A DNA stretch of 64,000 bases from Sphagnum compactum (lineage: Eukaryota; Bryophyta; Sphagnopsida; Sphagnales): NCBI GenBank assembly GCA_965153455.1, contig OZ234494.1:26093354-26157353 (forward strand), read 5' to 3'. Made by a program: the position numbers and the translations under genes. This document shows, one piece after another, positions 11,051 to 25,100 of the stretch; position 1 is the first letter of the stretch, and every line of letters starts with the position of its first letter. A model generated the notes under the pieces. It saw only the letters and a program-made list of their open reading frames with translations. It searched no databases and was not told the DNA's origin.

Positions 11051-14000
11051 TTGGCACCCCTAGCCTACCTAAGCTTTTACAAAATAGAAAATGTGGTATA
11101 CAAAATGTATTCCTAAAAATAAATAATGTATTAAAATTGTACTAGAAATGTATGTAATCCTAAAATACATAAGGTATTAAAAAGTATTCATAAAATAAAT
11201 ATTGTATTCCAAAGTATGAAAATTTTGTACCTTGACATTTGGGTATTTAAAGAAAAGGTAGAAAAACTGACCACACAGCACCTTCTTTCCTTTTTTAGGG
11301 ATGAGAATTTTTTTGGATTTTTTTTTTGGGGTTTTTATATTCATAAAAAATATTGCAGTATTTGACTTGTTTGTGAGAGAGTTCTGTTTTTCTGGTAAGA
11401 AAAAAAAGCTCCTTCAAAGTCTTTTGAGGGAATGAAGGCGATGAAAGGCCTCACAAACACGTCTTCTTATTTTCTTAACACAATTTTTTAATAAACATTG
11501 GGTTAAAGTATGTCCCATTGTTCCAAGATAGTCTAATTTTGGGCCAAATTGTGAGCATGTTCCCCCCCTCCCCTCCCCATGCCTTAGGTGTGGCTCTTGA
11601 TGGAATCAGGTTTTTATGTGCCATTTGCACCGACTATTATCTTGATGGCACCCATGATTCCCACAATAAATTGCGTGCATAATGTGCCTAATTTCCGGAG
11701 TTTATAAAGACATTTGGTTGCACAAGTGATGCCACAATAGAGCAACATGGGGTGGCAAGACCACAAGAGGCCTGATTATTTGATTTTTCCTAATCATTAT
11801 GCATCATTCCTCATTTTTAAAAAAAATATTGAACTCTAAGTACCTAATTAGCCTTACAACATTTAGACCACTTATTGACATTTTTCCAAGCCCGCCCAAA
11901 ATATATGGAAAACATTTTCCTTCCATCTTGCTTGGTTTAATCATCCTCTTTGTTTACATAGATTTGAACCTGTTGTGTGGTTTAAAAGTTTAAGCAAAAC
12001 AAAGGGGACGGTTAAATTTAGCTTATTTGGCCTCTTAGACAATATTATTATAATTCCTAACCATACGTCGAAGGGCTTGCTTATACACCATGAAGAAAAG
12101 AAGAAAACACCTTTGATCAATCCCTTAAGGCATTGCAACTGAGGTAAGCACACTAGGTAGGGGCCATAACTTTGAATTCTTCATGGTGTTAGACAAGAAG
12201 GTAAGAAATTCATGTGGAGTGGCTTGGTCACAAGGTTCCATGTGTATATAAGCCCCGATCACGAATCTTTAATGACCATTGAATATGGGGTACTGTTATG
12301 TACTCAATTAGGATTTGGCATCTTGGGAAGATGTTAGATGATTGTTTTGCCACTAATTAACCGTTAAATCGTTGATGAATTCAAAATGCCTTCATTCTTC
12401 AAAGGGGGCGAAAACATAGTTACATTTTAGTGTACATAATAACAAGCTCATTGTGATCAATTTGGCTTTGTATATGGCAACACCAAAACATATTTGAGTG
12501 AAATTAATTTTTGCAATTTGGTTTTTCTGGGTCTTTTATTTTTAAAGCTTTGCTTGGGCATTGCAAGCCCGACCCATCCCAAATGAAATGTTATGTAAGT
12601 TTAGCACTTTTTAAAAACTGAACATACGTTCTAAAGTTTTAACATGTATCAGTTTATTTTTTTATTTAAATACATTACTTATCAGTTTTATGCTCCAACT
12701 TTGTTTTAAACTCTTAGTACAAATAACATGATTAAAAGAGATGATTAGGAATAACATGTTACACTATTACACAAACCTTCAACCTAATGCATGACCAACC
12801 TAAATGCAAAATCCGTAGTATGGACTTGTTGATTAATGTCCTTTTGGGTACCTTATTATTTTTTCTTCAATAAGGACATTGTGATTCATAGATCTTAGAC
12901 CTTTAGAATTAGAGTTGAGTATTGACATTGCAAAAAATGTACGATTTAAGGTAAGCAATAGATAATATTCTAGACATTTTGTTAACAAAGTAGCCTTTTG
13001 CTTTATGTTATATTAATTTGCATTCTCAATGCACGTATGTATTGGGTTTGTTGTGTTGATTATGCTATGTTTTGTCCATAGTTATCATGATCCTCGTTGT
13101 ATTTGGAATGTTGAACACACACAAATATGTTTCTATTTCTTGCCATTAAGAAAAGAACTTATTGGCAGTCACATTTGCTTCCAAGGGACATGAAACCCGA
13201 AAAAACTTCCACAGTAACTGATCTTAATTTATAGTTCTTGGATTTTTAGGATTCTTCGTAGGATTGCCTTCTCTCCAACCTAAGACAGTAGGATTCTTTT
13301 AGGGGCGTTGCACTGAGCTTTTGGGGGAGATAGTCATCCATTTCCATGACTTTTGCTGATCATAAAATATCTTTAGTGTTTGTTGTGGTCTAGAGGAAGA
13401 AAGGAAAAGAAGAAATATTTTTGCCAAACTTTACTAATGAAGGCACCAATCTGTGTAGGAGGTGGAAAAGGAAGAGATACCTTTGTCTCAGTCTTGTATG
13501 CTTTTGGTTCATGTCTTGCATTTTTTACTGTTGTTGCCCCCTTCACTCCCCCCCACCAACCAACCCACCAAAAGGTTCAATTCTAGAAATTTCATGTTCA
13601 TTCAGCTACTAAGAAATTGCTAATCAGATATTTGGATTGGGACCCATGTCACCAAAAATTCTTGTGGTCGAATGTTGGAAGAGAAGCCCCACACTCTCTC
13701 TGTAGAAAGCCAATAAGCGGTGGTGGTGTTTCACTTACATTCTTTGGAAATTGCATCTCCAGAGAGAAAGTCTCTATGCATTATATGTGACTTTTTCTTT
13801 GTGCCGTGGCACCACCACCAATTTCAAGCATCGAGCATCAATACTTTGCAACTTAACAGGATGCCACACAGTTTTTTTCAACACATGCTAATTCATTTCA
13901 AGTAAAATCAAATCTAGAATTGCAATATCAATAAAAAGACAGTGCACTCGTGGGCGCTAGTTATGCACATACGACAGTACGAATACATAGTGGCTATGAA

Positions 14001-15479
14001 AGACACAGAAGAAAAAAAAAAAGTATGAAATCATAATGCAACTTACTTCTACATTGTCAGTTCATAACAAGTAAAAACACTTGTCATAATAAAAACCCAT
14101 TTGAGTAGTGACAGAATTTGGCAACAAGTGCATGGTGTGTGTATATAATATGCATTGAGAGCTAGATGCCAATGAAGATATGGAGCTCCAAGAGGAAAAT
14201 GGAAAATTTTAATTAGGGTTGTAAATCTAATTGAACACTCACTCCCTGCAAGCAAGCAGCAGATTTGGAGGCTTGCTTGAGACAAAAGTATGCAAATCAA
14301 TGAGAAGTAGTGAATTTTTTTGGGGGTTGTCATGATTTCCATTAGGACTGGTAGAGCCTAGATCTGATGTATAGCCAAAATCCAAATCCAAACCTTGGAC
14401 ACAAGTGCAGCTCAACAAGAAAACCAAGTAGCAATAATAATATTATAATAATAAGGTGATCATGTCAGACTGGAGTGTGTAATAGTAGTAGTAGTAGTAG
14501 TAGTGTCTAGGGGTTTCTTTTCATTAAGTATCTTGTTGTGTGAAGTACACTTTTGCTCACATTTAAAGAGGGTTTGCCACGCTCTTGAAATCTGGTAACA
14601 ATCTTTGGTCATCTTTACATTGAATACTTACACTACTAAAAAGTAGTAGTAGTAGAAGAAGACTCTAAGAATGTTGCACAATCTACCATGACCAATTTTG
14701 GGGGAGGGGGAGGTTTTGCATTGAATTTCCTTCCTTCAAAGTTTAGGTAATTAAATTAGAAAAATGGCTGGGAGAGAGAAATATGTATTATGAAAATAAT
14801 AAAACTTTCATTAATTCAATTGAATTTTTCAATAAAAAGGAGTTGTAACTAGTAAATTGCATGTTAACCCTAACTAACTAACCCTAACTCTCAAGGGTTT
14901 AAAGGGGAGTGTTTACCTACTCTCTCTCTCTGCACAAAAATCCAAATCCTCTGGTTTGGTTTGGCCACAGTTCATGTGTGGAAATTAAGGTCTCCTAAAT
15001 TTTGGATTCTTGACAAGGTCTGCCCGGATTTTTATCTACCAATCAGCATGTGCCCCTCTCATCTGTCAAGTAAGAAAAAAAAAGCTGCCCCTCTCATCCT
15101 GACTCCTTTCCTATTCAGTGTGAGCCTCTTAGGGTCAAAGTGGTCAACAATTCCTTTGTCTGACCATTTTGGGCCATAACCAAAATAATTATTAAGGGGG
15201 AAGGGGGGGTTGGGCAGAAAAAACAAAAAAAAAACCAGACCGCTTTTAATTTTCTTAAACCCATAATTTCAATTCCCAAAAAAAAAAGTTGCTAATTTGC
15301 AAATAAATTTTAGAATTTTTAAAAAAAAAATCCGACCATTTGATCTTCGTATACAGGGACTTTTAGGGCCGGACCTTATTTATTTAATAAATTTATTTTA
15401 TTTTATTTTAAAACCATAAAATAAAAATAAGAAAATTATTACTGCTGCCCAACCACGACACAAATTCCAATATTGTGGT
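11051..15479. other. AT-rich intergenic DNA, no gene recognised
   Basis: A sharp change to AT-rich sequence at about 11.05 kb. Only short unrelated frames and small simple repeats are present, such as TAG trinucleotides near 14484-14504 and 14642-14656. I see no recognisable gene or RNA in it. Confidence 0.6.
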
Positions 15480-17340
15480 AAGTTAAGTTAGTAAGTAGGT
15501 ACCCGCCTATGTGTTTTTTTTCACGCCGTTTTGGTTTCTTAAATTTTTACTGTTCTGACCGCGGGCAGGGCAGTAATAATAGGCTAACCGTTTGGGTAAG
15601 CTTTCCACAAACTTTGCAGAGAAGCCGACAGGACCACGTGGGCAGGTCGAGCGACCGTTGGGTAATGCAGGGTGCCCACATGCGGCCCCACACCCCGCCC
15701 CAGTTCCTGCCAGTTACGTATGATTTGGTACTTACGTAGGTACCTACATGTAGGCTAGTTATAGGTAGGTATCTAGGTTTGAAGGCAAGTTCCGTCGAGT
15801 CGCGTCGGGTCGGGTCGGGTCGGCCTGTGGCTGCCCGGAGCGGGTGGAGCTGGCTGGAGCGGCGTTGACGTTTTGGCGAACGGTGTTGGGTTCTGGACGC
15901 AAGCAAGGAAGGATGTTTTGTTGTGAAAGAAATGAATGGGAAGAGTTTTTTGTCGCCGATGATGGTGTGTGTGTGTGTGTGATGGGAATTAAGTGACTGA
16001 CTTAGATTTGCAGAGGGAGAGGTGTTTTGCTTTGGTTTTTCTTTAGGTTTGTTGTTTTTGTTTTCCTGACCGATCGCGCTCGCGCCTGACGAGAGGAGCT
16101 GAGCAAGGACAGGGGATGGATGGCATTTAATAAGGAAGGGGGGGGTAAGAGCCGGCTCGCTAGTGGGTATGATACACTGGGCGCCAACGACTGACACCGA
16201 AGGTCACGGAAGAAGGAAGAAAAAACCACAGGGAATTACGCAGTCACGGAACGGGAAGGGGCGCGGAGGGAGCGGATAATGCGCCGACTACTTTACTGCC
16301 AGCCGTAACAGTAGCCGACGATGGACGCACAGTCAGGCTCTCTGGCTAGCAGTGTTTTTTTTAAAAGAATTCTTGTTTGTTAGTAGCCAAAATGCAGATC
16401 ATCAAGTTGGCGATTTTTTACTCATTGTTTCCCTCACTTCTGGCGATTGAAAACCTCCTAAATCACTTCATTTCATTTTCGAATTCTCAATTTCATCAAT
16501 TAAAAAAAAAAAGGTTCTGTTCTGTTCTGTTCTGTTCTGTTCTCTCTCCATCTCTAGCTAATTCCCTCACCCTCGTGTTCCTTCTCGTCCTCCTCATCAG
16601 TCCTTTCCTTACTTCCTTCTTGTTGCCACACTTGCCATTTCTGGAACACCAACAGTACTAGCTGCCTGCAGTTATGCCACTAGCTAGCTAATGCGGGAGC
16701 TGGGTGGACTCAGGACTCGCCACGGAAGTAGCCTAGCTATCTATCTATGTAGCTATACACTCTACAGACTCCCATGCCAGCCTCGTCTGCAGCTGCGTAC
16801 CGTAGCGTGTACAGATCGATTGTTGATCCGTAGACATAGCTACTAAACACTAGTGCTAGTAGCCTACATGCAGCAAGTAAGTTAGATTTGTAGTAGCACT
16901 CCGACACAGAATCTTAAGGCTGGCGGCCATGCCCATTAAACTAGTTCGTCGCATATAATCAATCATCATAACTCCAAGAGTCTCCACTCCTACATGCCCC
17001 CTGAAGTTATTTTCTAGCTGCATATACACTTACTTTCTCTTTCTCTCTCCTTCCTTCCTTCCTTCCTTCCTTCCTTCCTTTTTCTTTCACCAGTCCGGGC
17101 CTTCCCCTAGTCCTCCAGCTACCCCACCTCCTCCACAGATGCACTGAAGGCTGTAGATTGAAGTTCTTTTTATAACTTGCTTGACTTCGACCCATCTTCT
17201 TTTGGGTCTTTTTATTCCTTCACCAGCTTGTGGATTCCGTGATTGCTAGCTACTTGATTGTAGCAAAAGTTGAAAGCTTAATTGAAGAAGCTTTAGCTAC
17301 TACTGCACATACATGACTCGTCCTCATGTGATGAATGCCA
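15480..17340. other. GC-richer island without a convincing gene
   Basis: 15.5-16.35 kb is clearly GC-richer than its surroundings and holds CGGGT pentamers (about 15803-15822), a GT microsatellite (about 15964-15980) and CG-rich DNA. Next come TTCTG units (about 16516-16543), complex non-AT sequence to 17.0 kb and a TTCC tract (about 17049-17080). A 216-codon minus frame (15547-16197) matches no family I know. A promoter or non-coding transcript would fit, but nothing proves it. Confidence 0.45.
16400..16476 (+). repeat. Dispersed repeat, copy 1 (partner at 47838-47916)
   Basis: The segment from 16441, TGGCGATTGAAAACCTCC plus the following CTAAATCACTTCATTT-like bases, matches 47881-47914 at all but two of about 34 positions. 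Weaker matching extends about 40 bp upstream in both copies. Orientation is the same. Confidence 0.75.
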
Positions 17341-17363
17341 CACCACAACTCTTCTCTCGCAAC

Positions 17364-17391
17364 AAACCCTAAACCCTAAACCCTAAACCCC
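17364..17391. repeat. Short interstitial telomere-type repeat
   Basis: Four tandem AAACCCT units ending in AAACCCC, the plant (Arabidopsis-type) telomere sequence. Confidence 0.9.
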
Positions 17392-20300
17392 TTGTGTTGT
17401 AACTAGCTAGTACACATTGAATTGTTAATGAAGAAAACGAATTCAGACCACCAAATCCCAGCAATCTCATTGGTTGAAAGAAAAAAATATACAAAGTCTG
17501 GACATTTTTGACACACCACCAAATTCAGCAATTTCATAGGTCATATTTCACAAGCCTATGCATTACGGTCACGTTCACACTTGAAGCAACGCAACGCAAT
17601 ATTACATAATCATGTTCGCACTAGGGCTAATGACAGAAGGCCATATATTAATTAATATATGAAAGTTCAACTTTGGCCAAAGCATATGTATAAAAGTGTA
17701 GTGCTATTATTGGGAACATATTGGGGAATCAATGGGAACACATTGGGAATGAATAAACATAAAATCCCATCTCCTTCCTCCACTCAACCCCCCACCCAAA
17801 ACAAACCTAAAAGATTAAAAAATTTGGGTCCTCTTGAATGCGTGTTGAGCATCCTCACTGGCTGCATGAAAAAAATATGGTCCTAAAATTGTGACCTAAA
17901 ACAAGAGTTTGGTTGTATATGGATGTAATAATTTAGTCATGTTTGATTTAGTTAGATGGGGGGTGCCTCCAAAGTTCAATTTTTTTTTTCAATGATCCAT
18001 TTTGATTAGCCATCACAAAATATATAGACTCTTGATACAAGCATTTTTTGGGAAATTTTCTTAAAGTCTTCATTCCTTTCACCCTCCATGGTTTCATTGT
18101 CCTCCAAATTAATAAGGTCCAAGAAATGATTTAACCTTTAATTTTCATGGTGAAACATAGGGGAAGTGGGAGGTTTAAAAAAAAAAAAAACAAATCACAA
18201 GGAAAAAATACAAAGTGAGACCAAAAAAAAAATTGTACCAATGGGAGCATGGAGCCAAGGCACAATATAGTGTGCCTCTCCTTTGGCCCACCTATATAAG
18301 TGAAAAATATGACAATTTTGTGCAAAGCATATTGGATAGAAAAATGTTGTGCTATTGGGAAGTTCTTTAGGGACACATGGGGAACATTAGTAACCATTTG
18401 AAAACTTGTTGGGAACCACTTTGATTGGCCCTTCATTTTTTTAGAAATATGCATTGTGCACCCCCCCCCCCCCCCAAATAGGAGTATGGAGGGGCTTCCT
18501 TTTGACCCAAGTTTCTACAATATTAAAATCAACTTTTGGGGATTCACCCAAAAAGCCATGGGTCATGTGTCACGACACATGTGTAAGGTAGATTTTGTGG
18601 TTTCATCCATTGCAATGTACAATATGCGATGTTTATTGTGGCACATATTGCATTAAAAATGACAATTTGACATTAGGTAACGACACACAACAAATCACAA
18701 AGTTCACTTCACACATTGTCATGAGCCACATCCTTTTGCGTGAGAAAAATCACATTTTCTTGTAGTTGCGATAACATTTTTATATTTATTAGTTCTTCAA
18801 AGCATTGGTGAGAATCGACCCCAACAATCCTTCGAAAAAGGTGAAATTTTTACAACATTATTTAATATCTCAAATACTTAGTTTTCATACTCCTCCACTA
18901 GAAGTGCATCATCTTTCAAAGTTCATGTCAAAGATGGAACACATTTGCAAACATGTGTATAAAACACCCTACAACAACCTTGGTTGTTTGGTTTTTGGTG
19001 TTAAGTTTTGGACCTTGTTAGCTTTCTATTTTGAAAATAACTTCAATTTGTAGTGATTGTTCAAATTTTTTGAAGTGATTATGAAATAGTCTTTTTTCTT
19101 AAACTGTCTAGTTACCCATTTTGCTACACAATTCAAAGAATTAATCTTAGCAAACTAATTTTTTGTGAGAGCTGGAGTCTATTGGGCAATTTTTATAAGA
19201 CTAGTTATGATGGCAAGTTGTCACTTACGAATATCCATAAATTGACTATACCAATAGTAATTGTGATCAAACACATTGGTGACATTATGGTTGTTAGGTA
19301 GTGTGTTTGCTTCCATGGTGAAGTTCCACACCATACTACATGTGATTTTCATAAGGCATATTTGAATCAATATTAGTGTTTACCCAATTCATTTTTTGTT
19401 TTGTTTTCCATAGTTCTCTTCACTAAACATTTGTCTCTAGCTCTTATTTGCATGGCTTTCAAGTCTATGGATTCATTTGAGTAGCTATCAAGGCGATCAA
19501 CAACTTATGCTCATACAATGAAAAAAACAAATTTATTTACACAAGAAATTTGATTTTGTCCAACATCAAACTCTCCTCTTGGGTTTATGATAGTGCGTGA
19601 TAGTTAAGGTCTATCTATGGCAATGGGAATTACACACATGATTGACCTCAACACACATAACAATATTACATTAAATCGATTCTTATCATGTACACATTTC
19701 ATTGACATTTAAATTTCATTTTTTTATTAATACCAAGGAGGAGTGGACATTGCTATCTCTATAGTCCTCATACTAGGAAAATGTGGAAATTTGAATACTA
19801 TGAAAGTCACTGCAAAAGCGATAATTATAATCTTATTGCATAATATGCTACATGCTTGCAATGCATGCAAGAAAACCTTTTCCATCTAACAAATTAAAAT
19901 AGACACATCATGTAGAGGCAACACACATATTGGAAATTTCAATCGCAATCATCTACCATGGATCTTTAATTTTGCTAGTAATAAAGAGTCATTGGCAATA
20001 TCATTATATAAACGAAAAGCATAATAGAGTAAATTGACATACAAATTAAAATGTTTCTATAATCCATATCAATTTTCAAACACTTGTTTGTCAAAATATT
20101 CTAAAGGAAGTGAAAAAGGCCAACAACAAAACAAGGAAATACTTGAATGATTTTGGATGTATAGTTTTGTAGTCCATGGTTGTCGTTCTCCCTTGCAAAG
20201 TTTTGAAAATCAACAATATGGTTTCGGCCTTTCTTCTTGTAAATTTCAAACCTCGACACTCCACACATGCACATTACATGTAAATTGCAAAATGTCAGAA

Positions 20301-22061
20301 AAAGAACCATCTCCATTCCCAACTTTCAACTCCTCCATCCAACTCATTTTATTCAATCCAAGTACCATTGAACAATTACAATTTTTTTTAGACTTGAACA
20401 TGGCACATAAACACAATGTTGCTAGTTATAAAAAAACATTTGCATTGCATATTAAAACCTCATAGTTTTAAATCAACACAAACCACATCAAAATGACTTT
20501 TATAATCCACATAATTGGGCCCCCAAACTTTATAAACCTTCTAAAGCTTGTTGCACCTTACACATATGCAAAACATCAATTTTTGCCAAGCCACAAGTGT
20601 CAATGGTAAATCTATCAAGGGACACATCAATACGTGATGGGGATTTATAATATGATGAACTAACCTCATCTTGATAACGTGAAGGAAAAAACAAGATAGA
20701 TTTGAACCTAAAATTCTTAGGGATTTATAGAGGGCTCAAACACCTAGCTTTACAACATATTTTGTAAGTTTTCATAAAATTGGGATTTAAGACTAAGAAA
20801 CTTGAAAATTCATAAATGACCTACAAACAACTTGAAACAACTTCCCAATAGTCAAAGTTTGCAATTCAAAAGATTGAAACTTGAAATCTCAATGTGCATT
20901 TGCAAAATGAATTATTATTAGTAAGCTACAACATCCACACAAAATTGGAAGGGCCTATTGCCAAGCAAAAGCCATAGTTGAAGTTAGAACTATAAGGCAA
21001 ACATCAATTAGTTAAGACTTAGGAACTTCTAACTATTGATTCCACAAAAGCAACCAAAATTCTAAAATTCAAAACCCATCTTCATTATTCCAATTTTCAA
21101 GCTCATACACCATATCAAATCCAAATCAACCACATGTTTTTTAGAAGTCATCCATTAGCAAAAAATAATAATATCCTCCAAAGCAAACATAAAACATAAA
21201 TTAAATATCATGGATATTAATTTATGAATGTGTTGCAACCTTGGGATTTACTAAAATTTAGCAAAACATCAATGTTGTCACCATTGTGCAATTTGAAATT
21301 GCATCATGCAAGGTTTTCAATTTCGCAAGATTCATGAGAATTGAAATGCACATTATTAACTATAATTATATTTCTATGGTTTTGTTTGGGACTACATTGC
21401 TAATGGGGTATTTGCAAGCTAAAGTGGACCACAAATGACACATGAAGAATCCCTAATAATGCCAAAAATGCACCATTGTTGGCTACCCATTTTGAGGTTT
21501 TCAAAATCATTTTTTTCAAAAAGCAACTAATGGTAGTCATTTAATGCATGCACATATACAATGTTTGTGAACAAAGTTAAATTAGAATTCCACAAAATTC
21601 ATGTTGTAAATGACTTCATTAATTTCATTTAATTTGGACCCCAAACTTTCATGTCATCTTGAAATGGTTTGAAAACTCTTATTTTGAACTATTTATGACA
21701 TTTATCAACTTTGAAGATTAGCAAATATACACATTATTACAAACTATGATTTTAAAAATCCATTTACAAGTTTTGTATGTATTATTACACTACAAGTCAT
21801 AAATGTTAAAAAGTGTTTGATTACGTGTAAAACATCAATTCCGATGGTGATGATTCATCGGAACTGGTTTATGTAGGACACCTTTAAATTCCAAAAGTTG
21901 TAGTCATCACTTGGATAGTTCCAAATTGGAATATATTTAGCCAATTCTTAAGCCAATAGATATGGAAAGGTGTCTTTTCAAATCTATGTTTTTCTTTTTT
22001 TTTTCCCAACAAACAAATTTTCAATACTTGTTTCACCAATTTGGATCCTATTTCTCTTTAG

Positions 22062-22116
22062 TTGAATTGAATTGAATTCAATTTTCATTCAATGTGTTTG
22101 AATTCAATTCAAGTCG
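22062..22116. repeat. Inverted TTGAA array
   Basis: Alternating TTGAA and TTCAA pentamers on both sides of a short spacer, giving a self-complementary segment of about 55 bp. Probably a simple-sequence expansion. Confidence 0.6.
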
Positions 22117-25100
22117 CATTCAATATTTTCATTCAAATGGAATTTAATTTTCACCATTCATTTTTTTCATCAATTGATTATCATTGGTAGCATGCAACAA
22201 TGTGAAGCCCAAGTATTCAAATAATTAAAACATTTTACCTAGTTATAATACATAAAAATCAAATACTTAAATCCATTTTAATAAAATCAAAAATTCATTT
22301 GACTTGATATGCATTTTAATCCATAAAGGTGCCCAAAAAAAATTACCCCATTACATCCATATTGATTCAATCTACCTTGCACCAGTTAACAATTTCTCCT
22401 AAGTGGAAGAAGGCATACCAATGAGAATGTCATTGGTGATGGTGGGGAGCTTGACAAATGGGAGGCGAAAGAGGAGGAGTAAGTTGTGACTTAGGGTTTA
22501 AAGGTTTCAAGGTGATCTTGCAATTTGGTGCCATGGTCTTTAGGTGATAACACATTAAAAGGTCCCATATTTCCTTTCGATGATGACATAAGATCATTGT
22601 TTGCCTCACCTTTTGGCTATTTTTCACAAAAAATTCAAAAATTCATCGTTATGAAACAAGTTTGAATTGTCGAACCTTTGATGTCAATGTTCTTCAAAAG
22701 TATTTCAAACTTTGTTTAGATTAAAACTAAATCTACTTCCAAATACTCTACATAGAGCCCAATATAAATATTGCATCCTAATATTGTTGCACCATCAATT
22801 AATAATCATTGTGTGATATAAAAGTGATAGATCCTACTTACTCTGTTTTCAAATGTATTATATATTTATAACCTAAATAACTAGATGTTATGGAAAGACA
22901 AATTTTATTTGCACAACATTGATCAAGTATGACTTCCAATAGGGGATAGGTTTGTGGTTTAGTTCTAGTAATAGCCTCATGGGATATGGTCCAATTTCGA
23001 TAATATATATAATCTTGCAAATCTAACCACCCAAAATTGTATTGATAATTGGATTAGGGATTGGCCAATGTTAAAATAATAATTAATTTTGTGTACTTAT
23101 TTGAATTTTTGAAGAAACTATTAGTTTTGATTTTTTTAATATTTTAAAATTAAAAAACAACTAGCTCCAATACTTTGGAAAATTTTAGAAAAAAAACCAC
23201 TAATCCTAGTTTTTAAAAATATTTTAAAAGTGCACGTTTCATGTAAAATTCAATAAAAATTTGATGATTTTATGACCAATTAGTTTTTTTTCCATATTTT
23301 TGAGAATTGTGGTTATATACCAAAACTAGGTTTTTGATTGTTTTAACCCATGGTTATGACTCCTAAGAACCACCTTGATAACCATTGAGGGCTTGGTTAT
23401 ATTTCTAACAATTATGAAACATTCTTAATAACCAACCATTCCTAAACATTCGAAGTCATTATATGTAATAGAACAAAACCACATTCTTAACAAATTTATC
23501 CCAAGGTTCTAAGACATTTCATCTTTTCACAATATGCAACCCACTTCCTTCCCCAATTAAACCTAGTTGTATCTTCTTTAAGTTTTATGTGAACTCCATT
23601 TCATTTGGTCACTGGAAAACAATTTCCATGTTGGTTAAATGCATGGCCCCATTATTGTTCATTTCAAAATCATTAATGGATTTTTTTTACAATGTTCAAG
23701 AATAATATTACAACCTTATTTATGAATTGTTGAAAACACATTATAGTGCAATATAATGTCGAAGTATCATATCATTTTACATTTGATTAATCAATTGGAA
23801 CATTTCAACACCCCATTTCAATACATGGATTATAGTTTTTTCAAATTGTACATACGAATTTGGTACATGTAATGATCATTTGTGTGTTTTGAAGTGGGAA
23901 ATCCAAAGAGATATGGGTGCATTTTTTGATGCTCTTGGTGTATGGCATTGACAGTATGGAAATTACCGAAGAACACGGATTTGTGTGTGTGTATGTTATG
24001 AATGTTTAGAGATTTTTTTTAAAAAAAATGGCAATTGTCGTTTGCAACTAAAAACTAGTTGCAAAAACCAATTGAAAATTCCTTACTTTCTTGTAGTGCA
24101 AGGAGAAATAGTATATTGTTTTGAAATAGTTCGTAAGGGGGTGTCATTGTAGCATGATCAAGGAATATAAATTATTTCTTCTTGTGTTGGTTTTGGTTTA
24201 ATTTCCATTACTTCTTAATGGTAGCACCTCTCAAGTGGGAGTTCAAATGTAATGGTCACTATAACGTATACTACTTTGTTGTCCTAGGATTGAAAAGTTT
24301 TTAATTTGTTTTTCTTAAGTTATTTTGTTTAAGTTTGTGATCATAGTAGTTTTCATATGTTATATTCTTTTCTTAGGATTGTAAAGGTTTTTATTTATTT
24401 TTCTTAATTTATGACCCTAGTAGTTTTCATTCTTGTTTCCTTTTAACACTTGATCATTTAAATATCAAACATAATCGTTGAGTCCCTTGTTGAGTGGTTT
24501 ATAACATGTATCAAATTGATTTTAATAAATTGAATATGTTTGTAAAGATTTGGGGTATGAACATGAAAACTCAATGATTACATGCTAGTTAATCCAATAT
24601 ATGTTGCATTTGAGTCCTAGTTCCAAAACCTTAAAACCATATATACTTATTTAACAAAAGCAAAAAAATAATTACAATTGCTTTGTGAGCCTTTGTCAAG
24701 GGATCCATGTATTACCATCCTAGCCTAGCAAGTTCATAAGTTTAATGCTAAATATATAATATATAGTTTTCCTAGAATTTTGGCAACATCATCAAGACAT
24801 GTTTTTTTTTTAATTTTAAAAGTTTATTTTCTAATTTATTAACTAGCCACAATATGTAAATTTAATAAAATTTCAAAATTTTATAATTTCTTTTCTTATA
24901 ATTAACTATTGCCAAACCTAACTCTATAGATGCAACGTGCAAAAATAATAAACAAATAAATGAAAGGTAAAAATTTGATATACCTTGATAAGCATAGTTG
25001 TGTGCCACATAAGACTAAAATAACAACAAATTTCAAATCCCCTCCCATAAAAATGTGTATTGCTAATAAGAAACCTTAAACCTCGTCCATACATAACAAG

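Noticed and set aside
15547-16197. 216-codon minus-strand frame in the GC-richer island
   Set aside because: Composition follows local repeats, no recognisable domain, and no plausible splice partners.
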